From CAYRFQ01 sp964423615 (GTDB lineage: Bacteria > Planctomycetota > Planctomycetia > Gemmatales > Gemmataceae), in assembly GCA_964423615.1 (NCBI GenBank), contig CAYRFQ010000018.1, positions 1 through 64,000 on the forward strand: DNA of 64,000 nucleotides. Direction: 5' to 3'. Positions within the stretch are counted from its first letter, which is position 1, and every line of letters begins with the position of its first letter. Shown piece after piece: positions 18,915-28,517 of this stretch. Under the pieces are notes generated by a model, which worked only from the letters and a program-made list of their open reading frames with translations, had not been told where the DNA came from and ran no database searches. The translations under genes were made by a program, and so were the position numbers.

Positions 18915-19005
18915 GTAAAAAGAGAAATGTTAAAGGCAGAAGGGAGGAGGAGAACAGGCTTGGTTTGTGTGTTTCCTGTTCTCGCTTCCGCCTTTCGCTT
19001 TTTAC
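18915..19005. repeat. Large imperfect inverted repeat between rpsB and tsf
   Basis: One arm starts GTAAAAAG (18915) and ends GAGAACAGG (18958); the other starts CCTGTTCTC (18975) and ends CTTTTTAC (about 19005). The arms share several blocks. The outer arm reaches the rpsB stop codon. In the rpsB-tsf transcript it could fold into a long hairpin that lowers or processes the tsf part. Confidence 0.6.
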
Positions 19006-19895
19006 TCTACGACCGCTGGAGAGGGCGGCGGGTTCGCTGGTTCTCGCGAATTTCCACCGCCACCACTGTTACCTCCCTGGGGGCGTCGCAGTTGAGGTTG
19101 GGCCTCGGGTGGGAGAGAGGCTCGGCCAATTTCGATCGCCTCGGCCAGTTTGTGAGTGATCAGTTCGATCGACCGGATGCTGTCGTCGTTGCCCGGAATG
19201 GGAAGGTCGATCATGTCGGGGTCAGAGTCAGTGTCGATCAGGGCGACGGTCGTCACGCCCATCCGGCGAGCTTCTTTGACGGCGATGTCCTCGCGATTCG
19301 GATCGACGACGACCATGGCGTCGGGCAAGCGATTCATGTCCCGCACGCCCGAAAGGTTTCGTGTGATTTTGGTGAGTTCGCGGTTCAGTTGGGCAACCAT
19401 TTTTTTGCTGAACGTGCGAATCTGGGCCGTGTCTGGAGCTTTGCTGAACTCTAGCTTGCCGGTCTCTTCATTACACATTGTTTTCATGTAAGCAGGCATG
19501 TCGACTCGTTCGGGTCGTTCGCCAGCAGGAAGCCAGAGCGCTTCCAACTCGATCAACCGTTTCAAACGGTCGCGGATGGTTCGGTGGTTTGTGAGGGTTC
19601 CACCCAGCCAACGCTCGCTGACGAAAGGCATTCCGCAGCGTCTGGCCTCTCGTTCGATTGTTTCTTTGGCTTGCCGTTTCGTTCCCACGAAGAGAACGAG
19701 ACTGCCCTGACTGGCAACGTTAGCCAGATAGCGGTGGGCTCGCAACAACCCTCGCACGGTTTGTCGCAAGTCAATGATGTGAATAAGGTTTCGCTTGCCG
19801 TAAATGAACGGCCGCATTTTCGGGTCCCAACGGCTCGCCTTGTGGCCGAAGTGGACACCAGCTTCGATAAGGTCGTTTACTTGGACAATCGCCAC
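19002..19895 (-). CDS. rpsB: 30S ribosomal protein S2
   Basis: Ribosomal protein S2, 297 residues. The start MAIVQVNDLIEAGVHFGHK and later PFIYGKRNLIHIIDL, FVGTKRQAKE and RWLGGTLTN are S2 signatures. The protein is 40-50 residues longer than usual because of a Gly/Pro-rich C-terminal tail after about residue 255. The start codon is GTG at 19895 with a perfect AGGAGG 7 bases upstream. It leads the rpsB-tsf operon, with a promoter about 170 bases upstream. Confidence 0.96.
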   Translation of the reverse strand: MAIVQVNDLIEAGVHFGHKASRWDPKMRPFIYGKRNLIHIIDLRQTVRGLLRAHRYLANVASQGSLVLFVGTKRQAKETIEREARRCGMPFVSERWLGGTLTNHRTIRDRLKRLIELEALWLPAGERPERVDMPAYMKTMCNEETGKLEFSKAPDTAQIRTFSKKMVAQLNRELTKITRNLSGVRDMNRLPDAMVVVDPNREDIAVKEARRMGVTTVALIDTDSDPDMIDLPIPGNDDSIRSIELITHKLAEAIEIGRASLPPEAQPQLRRPQGGNSGGGGNSREPANPPPSPAVVE

Positions 19896-20063
19896 TCAAT
19901 GTCCTCCTGCCAAGAATTGCCCAGACAATTTGTTTGTACCATTGCCCACCCCCTTTCGTGCGTGCGTGAGCGAATCTTTTCCTTCATCGCCGCCAGAACA
20001 GTGCGTTCGGGAAGACGTGAACTACGCGCATGAACACCCTGCGTGCGCAAGTTGAAGATTTTG

Positions 20064-20092
20064 ACTATAACAGAGACTTTCGCACGGGTCAA
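20064..20092 (-). promoter_or_regulatory. Housekeeping-type promoter of rpsB-tsf
   Basis: On the minus strand TTGACC (20092-20087) and TATAGT (20069-20064) are separated by exactly 17 bases, close to the sigma-70 consensus. Transcription would start near 20056 and give a leader of about 160 bases before the rpsB GTG, long enough for S2 feedback control. The remaining bases of the 19896-20261 gap hold nothing else I recognise. Confidence 0.75.
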
Positions 20093-20261
20093 AGAATTTT
20101 CGCAAAAGGAAACAAAAATCTTCCAAAGCCTGGAATGGCCGGGAGCGAAAGTCCGTGTTGTCGAAGGTGTGGAACGGTTTCGGTTTGATCCGTTTTCGTG
20201 GTAAGATAGGAACAGTCGGGAAAACAATCCGGGCCATTATCCATTGATCGAGAAACTTCCG

Positions 20262-20468
20262 ATGGCGAATCCCCAAACCACTTGTTGGGCGATGATCCGA
20301 GCTGCTGCCCAAGGCCAACGAGACGAACGAGAAGATTTCGCACGACGATACATGGACCCAGTTCGAGCCTACCTGTCGGCACGATGGAAAGATTCGATGT
20401 GGCACGACCTGGTGGATGATGCCGTCCAGGATGTTTTCGTAGAATGTTTCTCTTGGTTAGCCGACTAA
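20262..20468 (+). pseudogene. 5' fragment of an ECF sigma factor gene
   Basis: The reading frame gives MANPQTTCWAMIRAAAQG, then DFARRYMDPVRAYLSARW and LVDDAVQDVFVECF, which is the start of an ECF sigma factor (region 2.1 into 2.2). After residue 64 the text switches to the right-hand part of the dispersed repeat and hits a stop. Sigma regions 2.3-4 are missing, so the product could not bind a promoter. The fragment ends precisely where repeat-like sequence begins (about 20457), so the gene was probably broken by recombination or insertion at the repeat. Confidence 0.8.
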
Positions 20469-20532
20469 CCTGGCGGGACCCAGGACTTGGAAAACAAGAA
20501 ACCTGTACCCAGGGCAAGCGGGAAACGCTCTC
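20457..20532 (+). repeat. Right-hand part of the dispersed repeat
   Basis: From GCCGACTAACC to GCGGGAAACGCTCT this segment matches the right-hand parts of the copies at 177, 14266 and 21415 (for example ACCTGTACCCAGGGCAAGCG). The two-hairpin core is absent. It forms the breakpoint of the truncated sigma factor gene. Confidence 0.7.
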
Positions 20533-20570
20533 ATATCACACCTCCAACTTCACACCACCACATAGATGTC

Positions 20571-21359
<789 letters not shown>

Positions 21360-21414
21360 TGACTGAAGCGCCCCGTGGGGTTACGCACACGGCCAGGATG
21401 TGACGACGTTGGGG

Positions 21415-21604
21415 TGGACGGATGAATAAGAGTCGTGATTGTGTTGGTTCTTTGAGTTCCGTGGGTTCACACCCACGGCTAGGATCTATCGCCCCTGCGG
21501 GGCTGAAAATCAAAAACACGACACTTGTTGAGCCGACTACCCAAGCGGGGAGAAGGAATTTGAGAACGAAAAACTGTACTCAATACAAGCGTGAATCGCT
21601 CTAG
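21415..21604. repeat. Two-hairpin dispersed repeat, full-length copy
   Basis: This is the most complete copy, about 190 bp: it begins ACGGATGAATAAGAGTCG, contains CCGTGGGTTCACACCCACGG and GCCCCTGCGGGGC, and ends AATCGCTCTAG. The CTA at 21601-21603 is the complement of the stop codon (TAG) of the convergent coiled-coil gene. As at 14443, the repeat end coincides with a gene end. Confidence 0.9.
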
Positions 21605-24600
21605 TTCAAAAGCAAGTCCGATCGAACCAACAAGACTCTTGCAAGCGCGAGACGGAACCTTTGTTTGGCTTGATCTTCCTGGGCGTGAGCGCGGAGGGCT
21701 TCCAAGAAGTGAACGCGAGCCGCTTCCCATTGTTGTTGGTCTTCAGCGACCCGACCGGCGGCGTAGTTGCCAACGTCCCTGGCGCCTTTGGCGATGGCCA
21801 CTGAGGCGTCTTTCTGGGCCTTCTCCCGACTCATCTCGAGGGTTCCGACCTTGTTGAGTTTGGCGTTCTCGAGGTGAACCAAGCTACGCAGGGCGTAAAG
21901 CCGTCCGGCGTTCGGGAGTTCGGCAATTCCACGGTCGAGGAGCCATAGAGATTTTTCCAGCGCTCCTTTGCGTTTCAGTTCTTCGCCTCGGCGTTCGTAG
22001 TAATCGGCGACGGAATCGATTTGTCGCAAGCAGATGGTGGCCAAAGTCTGGAGGTTAGTGGGCAACGTACTTTGTTGGGTCTGAAGTAAGCTCGCCAGAG
22101 TTGCCCGGGCTTCCTGACAGTAGCCTGTGTTTCGTAACGCCAAGGCCTTGACGTATTGGGCCCAAGCGAGATCGACCGGGTTCGTCTCGGTGTCGTTCGA
22201 ACGAGCGAGGACGGTGGTAGCGTCTTGCAAAGCTCGATCCGCCAACTCGATTTGGTCTGGGTCTCGGAGAATGATCCCCCACGTGGGCAATAACTCTTCG
22301 GCAGTGGGGTTCTGGAGTAACTGGTCGGCCGTTCGAAGCAGATTCGCTCGGTCTGGCGAACTTTTCAACTTTCCGGCGATCCGCACGATTGTTTCTTGCA
22401 ACCTCTCTTGTTCCTGACGAGCCTCTTGGTACTCCCGCTGGAGTTTCGCGTTTTGTTGCTCGGCGAGTTGGTGCGCGGCTTTGGCTTGATCGCGTGCGTC
22501 CTCGGCTTCTTGTCTGGCGAGTTGGGCTTCGTTCTGTTTTTGGATCGCCAGATCGATCTTTTGATTCGCGACTTTCAAGGTGTCGCATAACGCCGCGATC
22601 TGGATTTTCGACTCTTGGGTTGTCTTGGCGAGTTGGGTCAACACGGTCTTTGTCTTGAGTTCGGCAGCTGCCTTCGCCGCGAGAGCATCCGTCAGGGCCG
22701 CTTTCGCTTCTCGCGAGGCCAACGTTGCTTGATACGCCTTTTGCAAAACTGTGTCGTGTTGGGTGAGAGTTTCCCAACAGCCTGGACGGTGTTGTTGCAA
22801 GAGTGCTCCTCGCTTTTGCCAATCCTGGATCAGCACTTGCACTGCCGCCGAAGCCGACACGTTGCGAGGAAAACGCCAACCGGCCCGGCACAGTTCGACC
22901 ATGATTTCGTCGTGCAAGGAAAGGGCACAAGCCGACATCGAACCGTTCAGATTCGCGATTGCCCCGAGTAACTGGTTTCGGTCGGTCGTTGTCTGGAGTC
23001 GTTGGGCAATCAGGGCGAGAGTCAATTCGTTTTCCTTGCACTGACGCAACACGGACTTGAGCGTCGCAAGGGATTTTCCATCTTGTTGGAAGGGGCCGCC
23101 TTTTCCGTGCTTGCGAAGGGCGGCGACCAAGTCTTGGGATGACTTGAGGTCGGCCAGGAGCTTGCGGAACGGCTCCAGTTGCGTTTCGACCGAGTTGTTC
23201 AAATCGGGCAATCGATAGTTAGCCTTTTGGAGCAACTGTCGGGTTCTCCAGTAGACTTCGATTTGCAAACAGCATCGGGGAAAGATTTCAGCCTGAGGAT
23301 CAGTCTGCGGATTGAGATTTCGGGAGGGAAACGTTTTTCGTTGCTTTGCGTGGAGTTTCCGAGCGTCCTGAAGTTTCCCGATCGCCTCGTCGTATTGGCC
23401 TCTTCGGGCGAGGCCCAAGGCTTCATAAAAGACCCCGCCTGCTTCGGTGGCTCTGGGCATTTGGGCTTTGGCTTCTTCGATTACTCGACGGAGGTTGTCG
23501 TCAAGAAGTTGGGAGACATTGATCGTTGTCGGCGCGGGGAGAGCGGAGGGACGGTGGTCGTTATGCGTGTCGTTTTGTGTCTGGAGACCGTCCCAGTGTA
23601 GCGTCGTCGTCACGAATAGCGTGGTCAAGTGTTCGAACAGGGGAACGATCAAGGACGTCGGGCGGTCTTCGCGATGGCTGAGTTCGGGAGGACGTGATTG
23701 GACTCGTTCGAGAGAAACCCGAAAGACCGACGCTCCTTTGGGATACTGTTTGATGCCCTGGGCGTAGAGCTTCTTCGCCTGGTCGGTCTTGCCGGTCTCC
23801 TCGGCAATCTGGGCACGCCACAACAAGGCTTGAGGGGTGTTGACTTTCTTCAATCGGGTCAGCACGTTCTGAACTTCTTTGTCGTTGTACTGAGAATTCT
23901 TGTCGGCCTTCGCTTGCTGTTGTTGGTAAATCAACCAACGGATTCGGGCGCGCCACGCGTGGAGGTCTTGGCTTGGTGCCTTCTCTTTGGGGGTCGTGTC
24001 GAGAATGTCTCGTGCTCGTTCCAACCGCCCGAGTTGGAGTTGTTCCATCCCTGCGGCCAACAACGAAGAGGAATCGGTCTTGGGCAGTTTGGGCCTTGCT
24101 TGGTTCAGCTTCTTCAAGATGGCCCCCGGTGTCGGCGGACAACCGAGCTTTTCGGCGATCGTTTCGAGGGCCTTTTTGGCTTCCCGCGCTTCTTGCTGTG
24201 TGCTCTTGAGGGCTTTGGTCTGGTCTCGAAGGGTCTTCTCGGCGGCCTCTGCTTTTCTCTTCTCGCTGAGGGCGATTTTTGCCTGTGCCTCAGCGCGTTT
24301 TGCTTCGACGGCGGCCAGGCCCTTGGCCTTCAGGGCATCTTGGACTGCGTTCTTGACCTTATTGTTCAACACGGTCAATTGTTTCCGGTCCTTGAGCAAC
24401 GTTTGTAGGGCGGGAAGAATCTGGGTTTTCTTTTTGTCGAGGAGTTTGGCGTTTTTCAGTTCCTTCTGGATCGCGGTGAGTTCGTCGCTGGCGGCTTCGA
24501 GCTTCTTCGAGGTGGTGAGTAGATCGACTATGGCTTTCTTCTCTCGCTCCTTGGCCGTAAGAGCGACGGCTTTGACTTTTTTCAGTTCCTTCTTGGTTCG

Positions 24601-26184
24601 GTTGAGTTCTCCCGAAACGTCCTTCCAGTTTTTGGCGGCAGCGGCAGCGTTCGTCTGGAGTTCCTGGACTTTCGCAAGGACTTGTTTTTTCGTCGGAGCT
24701 TTGACGTTCGGAAGGAGGTTTTTCCCGAATTCCTTGAGGAACGCTCCTCCATTGGTGGACAATTTGTTGAGTAGTTTGACGTGTTCTGCAACACCTCCGG
24801 CGACGTTGGCGGGAACAGTGAGGCCTTTTCCCTTGAGATATTCTCGCATCTTCCAGTAGACAATGAGTTGGTCACAGCTCCTCTGGAAGATCTGCTCGGG
24901 GTCGTCACTCGTTGGATTGAGCCGATGTTGGGGTAGCAATTTTCGGCGTTTCTCGTGGAGGGTTTTGGCGGTCGTCAAGAGCTGGATGGCTTGCTTGTAG
25001 TCATGTTTGCGGGCGGCCTCGACGGCATTCCAGTAAAAGTACCCAGCTTCCTCGATGGCCTTGGTGCCGTCGGCTTTCCTCCCTTTTGCCGGGTCCTGGT
25101 AGAGGACGTATTCGGCTTGAATGATTTCGCTGGATTTTGGGCTCGTTTTCCGGTTTTCGAGCATGGTGGTGGTTAGTCGGCCTTGGAGCCGTTGCATCCC
25201 GGCCAAGAATTGCCTGGAGTTTTTCGGGAACGTCTTCTTTCCTTGCGAGTAGAGTTTGAAGGCTTTCTGATAGTTTCCGCATTCTTCCTCGATTTGGGCT
25301 CGAAGGTAGAGCGAATCGGGTGTGTCGATTTGGGCCAGGGTTTTCATGACGGCGTTTACTTGCTCGTCGTTTTGATCGAGCGGCTGGTCGACGAGTGTTT
25401 TCTCTCGCAGATAAATTTTCCAACGGATGTTGGCACGGGCCACGAGTAGTGGTTTGGAGATAGGTCCTCGTCCTGGATCGAGTTCGAAGATGTCCCGAGC
25501 TTTTTGCAGGTTGCCGGCGGCGAGTTCGGTTTGGCCTCGTTGGAGGATTTCTTCGGAAGTCCGTTGCTTTGGATCGAAGGTAGTGATCGCCTTGAGCTTG
25601 GCGATGGCCATTTCCTGTTTTTGTGTTGTGGATTCGAGAGAGTTCTTGGCGTCTTGGAGGTTCTTATTCTCCTTGGCCAGATTGACCTTTTGCTCGTTTA
25701 GTTGTTCGACTTGGTTTGAGAGGTTTAGGAGTTTTGCTTGGGATTTTTTTTGCTCGGCCAAAGTCTGGGCGAGATCTCTGTCATACTTCTCGAGAGTGCC
25801 CTTGAACTCGTTCAGGGTCTCTTTCGCGTTCTGGAGCGCGACTCGGTCTTGGGTTCGTTGGGAGGTTTGGTCCTGAGAATACCTGAAAGCCCAGATGCCT
25901 GCTCCGATGCTGGCGAGTCCGACGAGCACTCCTGCGATGCAGATGAGCATTCCTGGGAGGGTTCTCGACGTCGATTGTTGGGTCGTGGAATCCTCGGCCT
26001 GGGATGTTTGCTGAACCGGATGATCGGCCGTCGTGAGGGATTCTGGTTCGGCAACTGAGTTGGTAAGGGCGTTGGGTTCCTGGGACTGAGGAGGCTCCTC
26101 GGAAGCCAACCTCTGCATCAACTCGTCGAAGGGAGTGACGTAAGTTGCTTCCTCGGGGATTTGTTCGAATGTTTCGTATTCCAT
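21601..26184 (-). CDS. Giant membrane-anchored coiled-coil/TPR protein
   Basis: The product has 1527 residues. A short acidic cytoplasmic part is followed by one membrane segment (LICIAGVLVGLASIGAGIWA, about residues 75-100). Then come long Lys/Glu/Ala/Gln-rich coiled coils alternating with TPR-like helical regions. Two halves resemble each other: AKTLHEKRRKLLPQHRLNP with VYWKMREYL in the first, ARKLHAKQRKTFPSRNLNP with VYWRTRQLL in the second, so a unit of roughly 450 residues was duplicated. I find no catalytic motif; a scaffold or envelope-spanning role is a guess. The frame is open back into the neighbouring repeat, but the ATG at 26184 gives the sensible start MEYETFEQIPEEATYVTPFD. Its stop codon lies in a repeat. 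Confidence 0.8.
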   Translation of the reverse strand: MEYETFEQIPEEATYVTPFDELMQRLASEEPPQSQEPNALTNSVAEPESLTTADHPVQQTSQAEDSTTQQSTSRTLPGMLICIAGVLVGLASIGAGIWAFRYSQDQTSQRTQDRVALQNAKETLNEFKGTLEKYDRDLAQTLAEQKKSQAKLLNLSNQVEQLNEQKVNLAKENKNLQDAKNSLESTTQKQEMAIAKLKAITTFDPKQRTSEEILQRGQTELAAGNLQKARDIFELDPGRGPISKPLLVARANIRWKIYLREKTLVDQPLDQNDEQVNAVMKTLAQIDTPDSLYLRAQIEEECGNYQKAFKLYSQGKKTFPKNSRQFLAGMQRLQGRLTTTMLENRKTSPKSSEIIQAEYVLYQDPAKGRKADGTKAIEEAGYFYWNAVEAARKHDYKQAIQLLTTAKTLHEKRRKLLPQHRLNPTSDDPEQIFQRSCDQLIVYWKMREYLKGKGLTVPANVAGGVAEHVKLLNKLSTNGGAFLKEFGKNLLPNVKAPTKKQVLAKVQELQTNAAAAAKNWKDVSGELNRTKKELKKVKAVALTAKEREKKAIVDLLTTSKKLEAASDELTAIQKELKNAKLLDKKKTQILPALQTLLKDRKQLTVLNNKVKNAVQDALKAKGLAAVEAKRAEAQAKIALSEKRKAEAAEKTLRDQTKALKSTQQEAREAKKALETIAEKLGCPPTPGAILKKLNQARPKLPKTDSSSLLAAGMEQLQLGRLERARDILDTTPKEKAPSQDLHAWRARIRWLIYQQQQAKADKNSQYNDKEVQNVLTRLKKVNTPQALLWRAQIAEETGKTDQAKKLYAQGIKQYPKGASVFRVSLERVQSRPPELSHREDRPTSLIVPLFEHLTTLFVTTTLHWDGLQTQNDTHNDHRPSALPAPTTINVSQLLDDNLRRVIEEAKAQMPRATEAGGVFYEALGLARRGQYDEAIGKLQDARKLHAKQRKTFPSRNLNPQTDPQAEIFPRCCLQIEVYWRTRQLLQKANYRLPDLNNSVETQLEPFRKLLADLKSSQDLVAALRKHGKGGPFQQDGKSLATLKSVLRQCKENELTLALIAQRLQTTTDRNQLLGAIANLNGSMSACALSLHDEIMVELCRAGWRFPRNVSASAAVQVLIQDWQKRGALLQQHRPGCWETLTQHDTVLQKAYQATLASREAKAALTDALAAKAAAELKTKTVLTQLAKTTQESKIQIAALCDTLKVANQKIDLAIQKQNEAQLARQEAEDARDQAKAAHQLAEQQNAKLQREYQEARQEQERLQETIVRIAGKLKSSPDRANLLRTADQLLQNPTAEELLPTWGIILRDPDQIELADRALQDATTVLARSNDTETNPVDLAWAQYVKALALRNTGYCQEARATLASLLQTQQSTLPTNLQTLATICLRQIDSVADYYERRGEELKRKGALEKSLWLLDRGIAELPNAGRLYALRSLVHLENAKLNKVGTLEMSREKAQKDASVAIAKGARDVGNYAAGRVAEDQQQWEAARVHFLEALRAHAQEDQAKQRFRLALARVLLVRSDLLLN

Positions 26185-26277
26185 GGTGCCATAAACCTTA
26201 AACGAGAGTTGATGTGCCGACCGCAGGTGGCTAGCCTGCAGGCAAGGGAACGGAAAGAAATGCTCGTCCGGTTGGCA

Positions 26278-26437
26278 GGTACACGCGAGGGGCGGACGGA
26301 TGAATAAGAGTCGTGATTGTTGTGGTTCTTCGAGATCCGCGGGTTCACACCCACGGCCAGGAACTTTCGCCCCTGCGGGGCTGAGAATCGAAAACACGAC
26401 ACTTGTTTAGGCGACTATCCGCCGCGTGTACCTACGA
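26278..26437. repeat. Two-hairpin repeat nested inside a second palindrome
   Basis: The halves of a palindrome, GGTACACGCGAG (26278-26289) and CCGCGTGTACCTACGA (26422-26437), flank a copy of the two-hairpin repeat (26290-26421; core present, right-hand part absent). The uninterrupted palindrome exists at 28374-28401 as GGTACACGCGAG directly joined to CCGCGTATACCTACGA, and both places share further flanking text (ACCGGACAAC). The comparison shows where the repeat entered. Confidence 0.8.
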
Positions 26438-26719
26438 TGAACAGAAAAACCGGACAACTGTTAATTTCGCGTTCAGGTGCCTGCACTTTGAACCGTATGA
26501 CGGACGAGACCCGGAGTTGGGACTCCGGCGAGAAAGAACGTCTCCCTGGTACTTTGCAGCGAGTACACTACACTCCACCACACACAACTTTACCTTGAAT
26601 TTGGCTCCAGTTGTAGGGGGAAGACTACCAATTGCCCTGTTTCCGTGGACGAAATGAGCGTACCAACCGGGCATTGTGAGATAATCGGACTTGTTCTGAA
26701 ACACCATCGATTGAGACAG
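26438..26719. other. Intergenic region with one hairpin
   Basis: A clean hairpin CCGGAGT-TGGG-ACTCCGG lies at about 26513-26530, without a T run. No convincing gene is visible on either strand. Confidence 0.4.
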
Positions 26720-26863
26720 ATGAGAAGAAGCTTGATGATCCTTGCAGGTTTCTTTATCGACATTGTGATTGCAACAGACGTCGGTTTTCGTTTGAGTCCC
26801 CTTGTCTGGTCCGAAAGGGTTTCAGAAGTCAGAGCTACAATCAACAGAAGCCTTGCCAGGTGA
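26720..26863 (+). CDS. Possible small membrane protein
   Basis: A 47-codon frame starting ATG at 26720 encodes one hydrophobic segment (LMILAGFFIDIVIATDVGF) followed by a basic tail. It ends 15 bases before the GTG of the next gene. No good ribosome site precedes it and I do not recognise the family, so it may be chance. Confidence 0.25.
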   Translation: MRRSLMILAGFFIDIVIATDVGFRLSPLVWSERVSEVRATINRSLAR

Positions 26864-26878
26864 AATCAAGAGGCGATC

Positions 26879-27640
26879 GTGAAGCAACAACTTATTGAGA
26901 ACTACTTGACAACGGGTACGGACTCAGCGGGTTTGATTCTCGCGGATTATCTTGAAGAGCAAGGAGAGGAGGTTTCGGTTCGCCGACTGCGGTTTCTGTT
27001 TTCTCGGCGGTGGGTGCTTGATTGGGATGATCCCGAATCCATTTGGACAAAAACGATCCCTCCCATTATGGGAAGACTTCCGAAAAGTCTCACTGCCGTG
27101 GGAACGACGTTGTTTCTGGGGTGTGTGTTGGAGGAGTATCCAGTCCCCTACGACGAGTTGTGCCCTCACTTGAACTGGTGGAACCCCCAACAACACACCG
27201 AAGCGATCGATCGTGTGCAACGCCAGAAGTTGCTCCGTGCGTGCGGACTCGGTGAAGTCGTGGACGGATCGATTCTCGAAAGAAGAATCCAAAAGAACTG
27301 CAGGGACGCTGTGTATGAGATCTGTGATATCGAGTCGGCTGAGGAGGCTTGGCTCGTCCTCGCCGGAGTGAAACACGTCACGGACAGCCTGCTTGCGACT
27401 GGCACGGAGGCGATCGCACCGCTCGTGGAATGGATCGACCTGGCGTACAAGGCAGCCCATGTCGAAGATTTCAATCAATTCGACAAAGAATTTCCGTTGG
27501 ACCAGAGTTTCGAGGACAGGCGGTTGGAAGAATTAAATCGTTTTGTGTTTCGACCTCGGCGGGTGGCCAATCACGCTCCTTACTCGCTCTTTCGTCAGCT
27601 GGACGAACGCAAGGACGAGTGGGGCCGTGATGAAATATGA
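26879..27640 (+). CDS. TIGR02996-like protein
   Basis: This 253-residue protein starts with GTG at 26879. Residues 17-30 (AGLILADYLEEQGE) match the core of the TIGR02996 domain found in Gemmata-like planctomycetes, though the following part diverges from the copy at 13269. The middle and C-terminal parts are helical and Trp/Glu-rich with no motif I can name. No partner gene is close by; it lies between repeat copies. Confidence 0.6.
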   Translation: MKQQLIENYLTTGTDSAGLILADYLEEQGEEVSVRRLRFLFSRRWVLDWDDPESIWTKTIPPIMGRLPKSLTAVGTTLFLGCVLEEYPVPYDELCPHLNWWNPQQHTEAIDRVQRQKLLRACGLGEVVDGSILERRIQKNCRDAVYEICDIESAEEAWLVLAGVKHVTDSLLATGTEAIAPLVEWIDLAYKAAHVEDFNQFDKEFPLDQSFEDRRLEELNRFVFRPRRVANHAPYSLFRQLDERKDEWGRDEI

Positions 27641-27796
27641 AGCCTTTTGGATACTGAGGACGGGTTGCCGATCGGTCATGCGAACGAGAGCAGAGGGTTT
27701 TCTGTGTGACGATTGTTTTCTTGATCTCTGCACGGATGAAGTAGCCGGCACATTCTGTGTGCCTTTTCAGGAAGCGGACGGCCCACTGCGGTTGTC

Positions 27797-27912
27797 GGAC
27801 CAATAAGAGTCGTGATTGGGTTGATTCTTTGAGTTCCGTGGGTTCCCACCCAAGGCCAGGATCTTTCGCCCCTCCGGGGCTGAGAATCGAAAACACGACA
27901 TGTATTGATCCG
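27797..27912. repeat. Two-hairpin dispersed repeat, core copy
   Basis: The left part CAATAAGAGTCGTGATTG, a decayed first hairpin (CCGTGGGTTCCCACCCAAGG) and the second hairpin GCCCCTCCGGGGC are present. The right-hand part is missing. The rest of the 27641-28517 gap holds two further repeat segments but no gene that I can support. Confidence 0.8.
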
Positions 27913-28190
27913 ACAGCCGGAGTGCTCCTGCTACTTTAGCCCGCAGTTCGCAATAAGGCCCCTCGAGACTTCTCGTTTGAGATTCCGAACGGGCGACGCA
28001 AGACGGCTTGGGACGAGGTCCTAACAACCTGAGTGTGTTACAATGGCCGAAATAAAATGACCCGAAAGATGAGTTTTATGCCCTCAGAGCGGTTCACGAT
28101 TGTGTTGGGGACGGTTCGCAGTCGATGAGCCTCCCAGCACTCAAGAACTTCTCACACACACTGCTCCTTTTCTTGTCCCTCTGCCCGCAA

Positions 28191-28250
28191 GAGAGGAGAG
28201 GGACTTTGAAAACGAAAATGCTGTACCCAATTCGAACGGGAAACGCTCTA
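28191..28250 (+). repeat. Isolated right-hand part of the dispersed repeat
   Basis: GAGAGGAGAGGGACTTTGAA through CGGGAAACGCTCTA matches the right-hand segment of the copies at 177, 14266 and 21415, without any two-hairpin core. The segment can therefore occur independently. Confidence 0.65.
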
Positions 28251-28324
28251 TTGAGAACTGCGAGGATAATGCAGCAGGCACACTTGGAACGGGTAATTTC
28301 AAGTTGTTCGGTTTTTGTGTTTGT

Positions 28325-28401
28325 CGTAGGTACACGCGGCTCGCGTGTACTTGGAAAGCTCGGCCAAGACCAAGGTACACGCGAGCCGCGTATACCTACG
28401 A
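28325..28401. repeat. Nested palindromes with GTACACGCG arms
   Basis: GTACACGCG-GCT-CGCGTGTAC (from about 28330) is itself a palindrome. A second unit starts at 28374 with GGTACACGCGAGCCGCG. The two units are inverted relative to each other over about 29 bp, from CGTAGGTACACG to TATACCTACG, with a 15-base centre, so they could fold as one large hairpin or as two small ones. Related halves lie at 26278/26422 and 36746. Confidence 0.8.
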
Positions 28402-28517
28402 ACCGGACAACCATTTCTTTTCCATTCCCCGTGTGCCTGCTACTTTGATTCATTAGCCGCGCAGGTCTCAATAGGACAAGGCGAGGTCTTCCAATCCTTT
28501 TTTGGCCTTCGATTACG

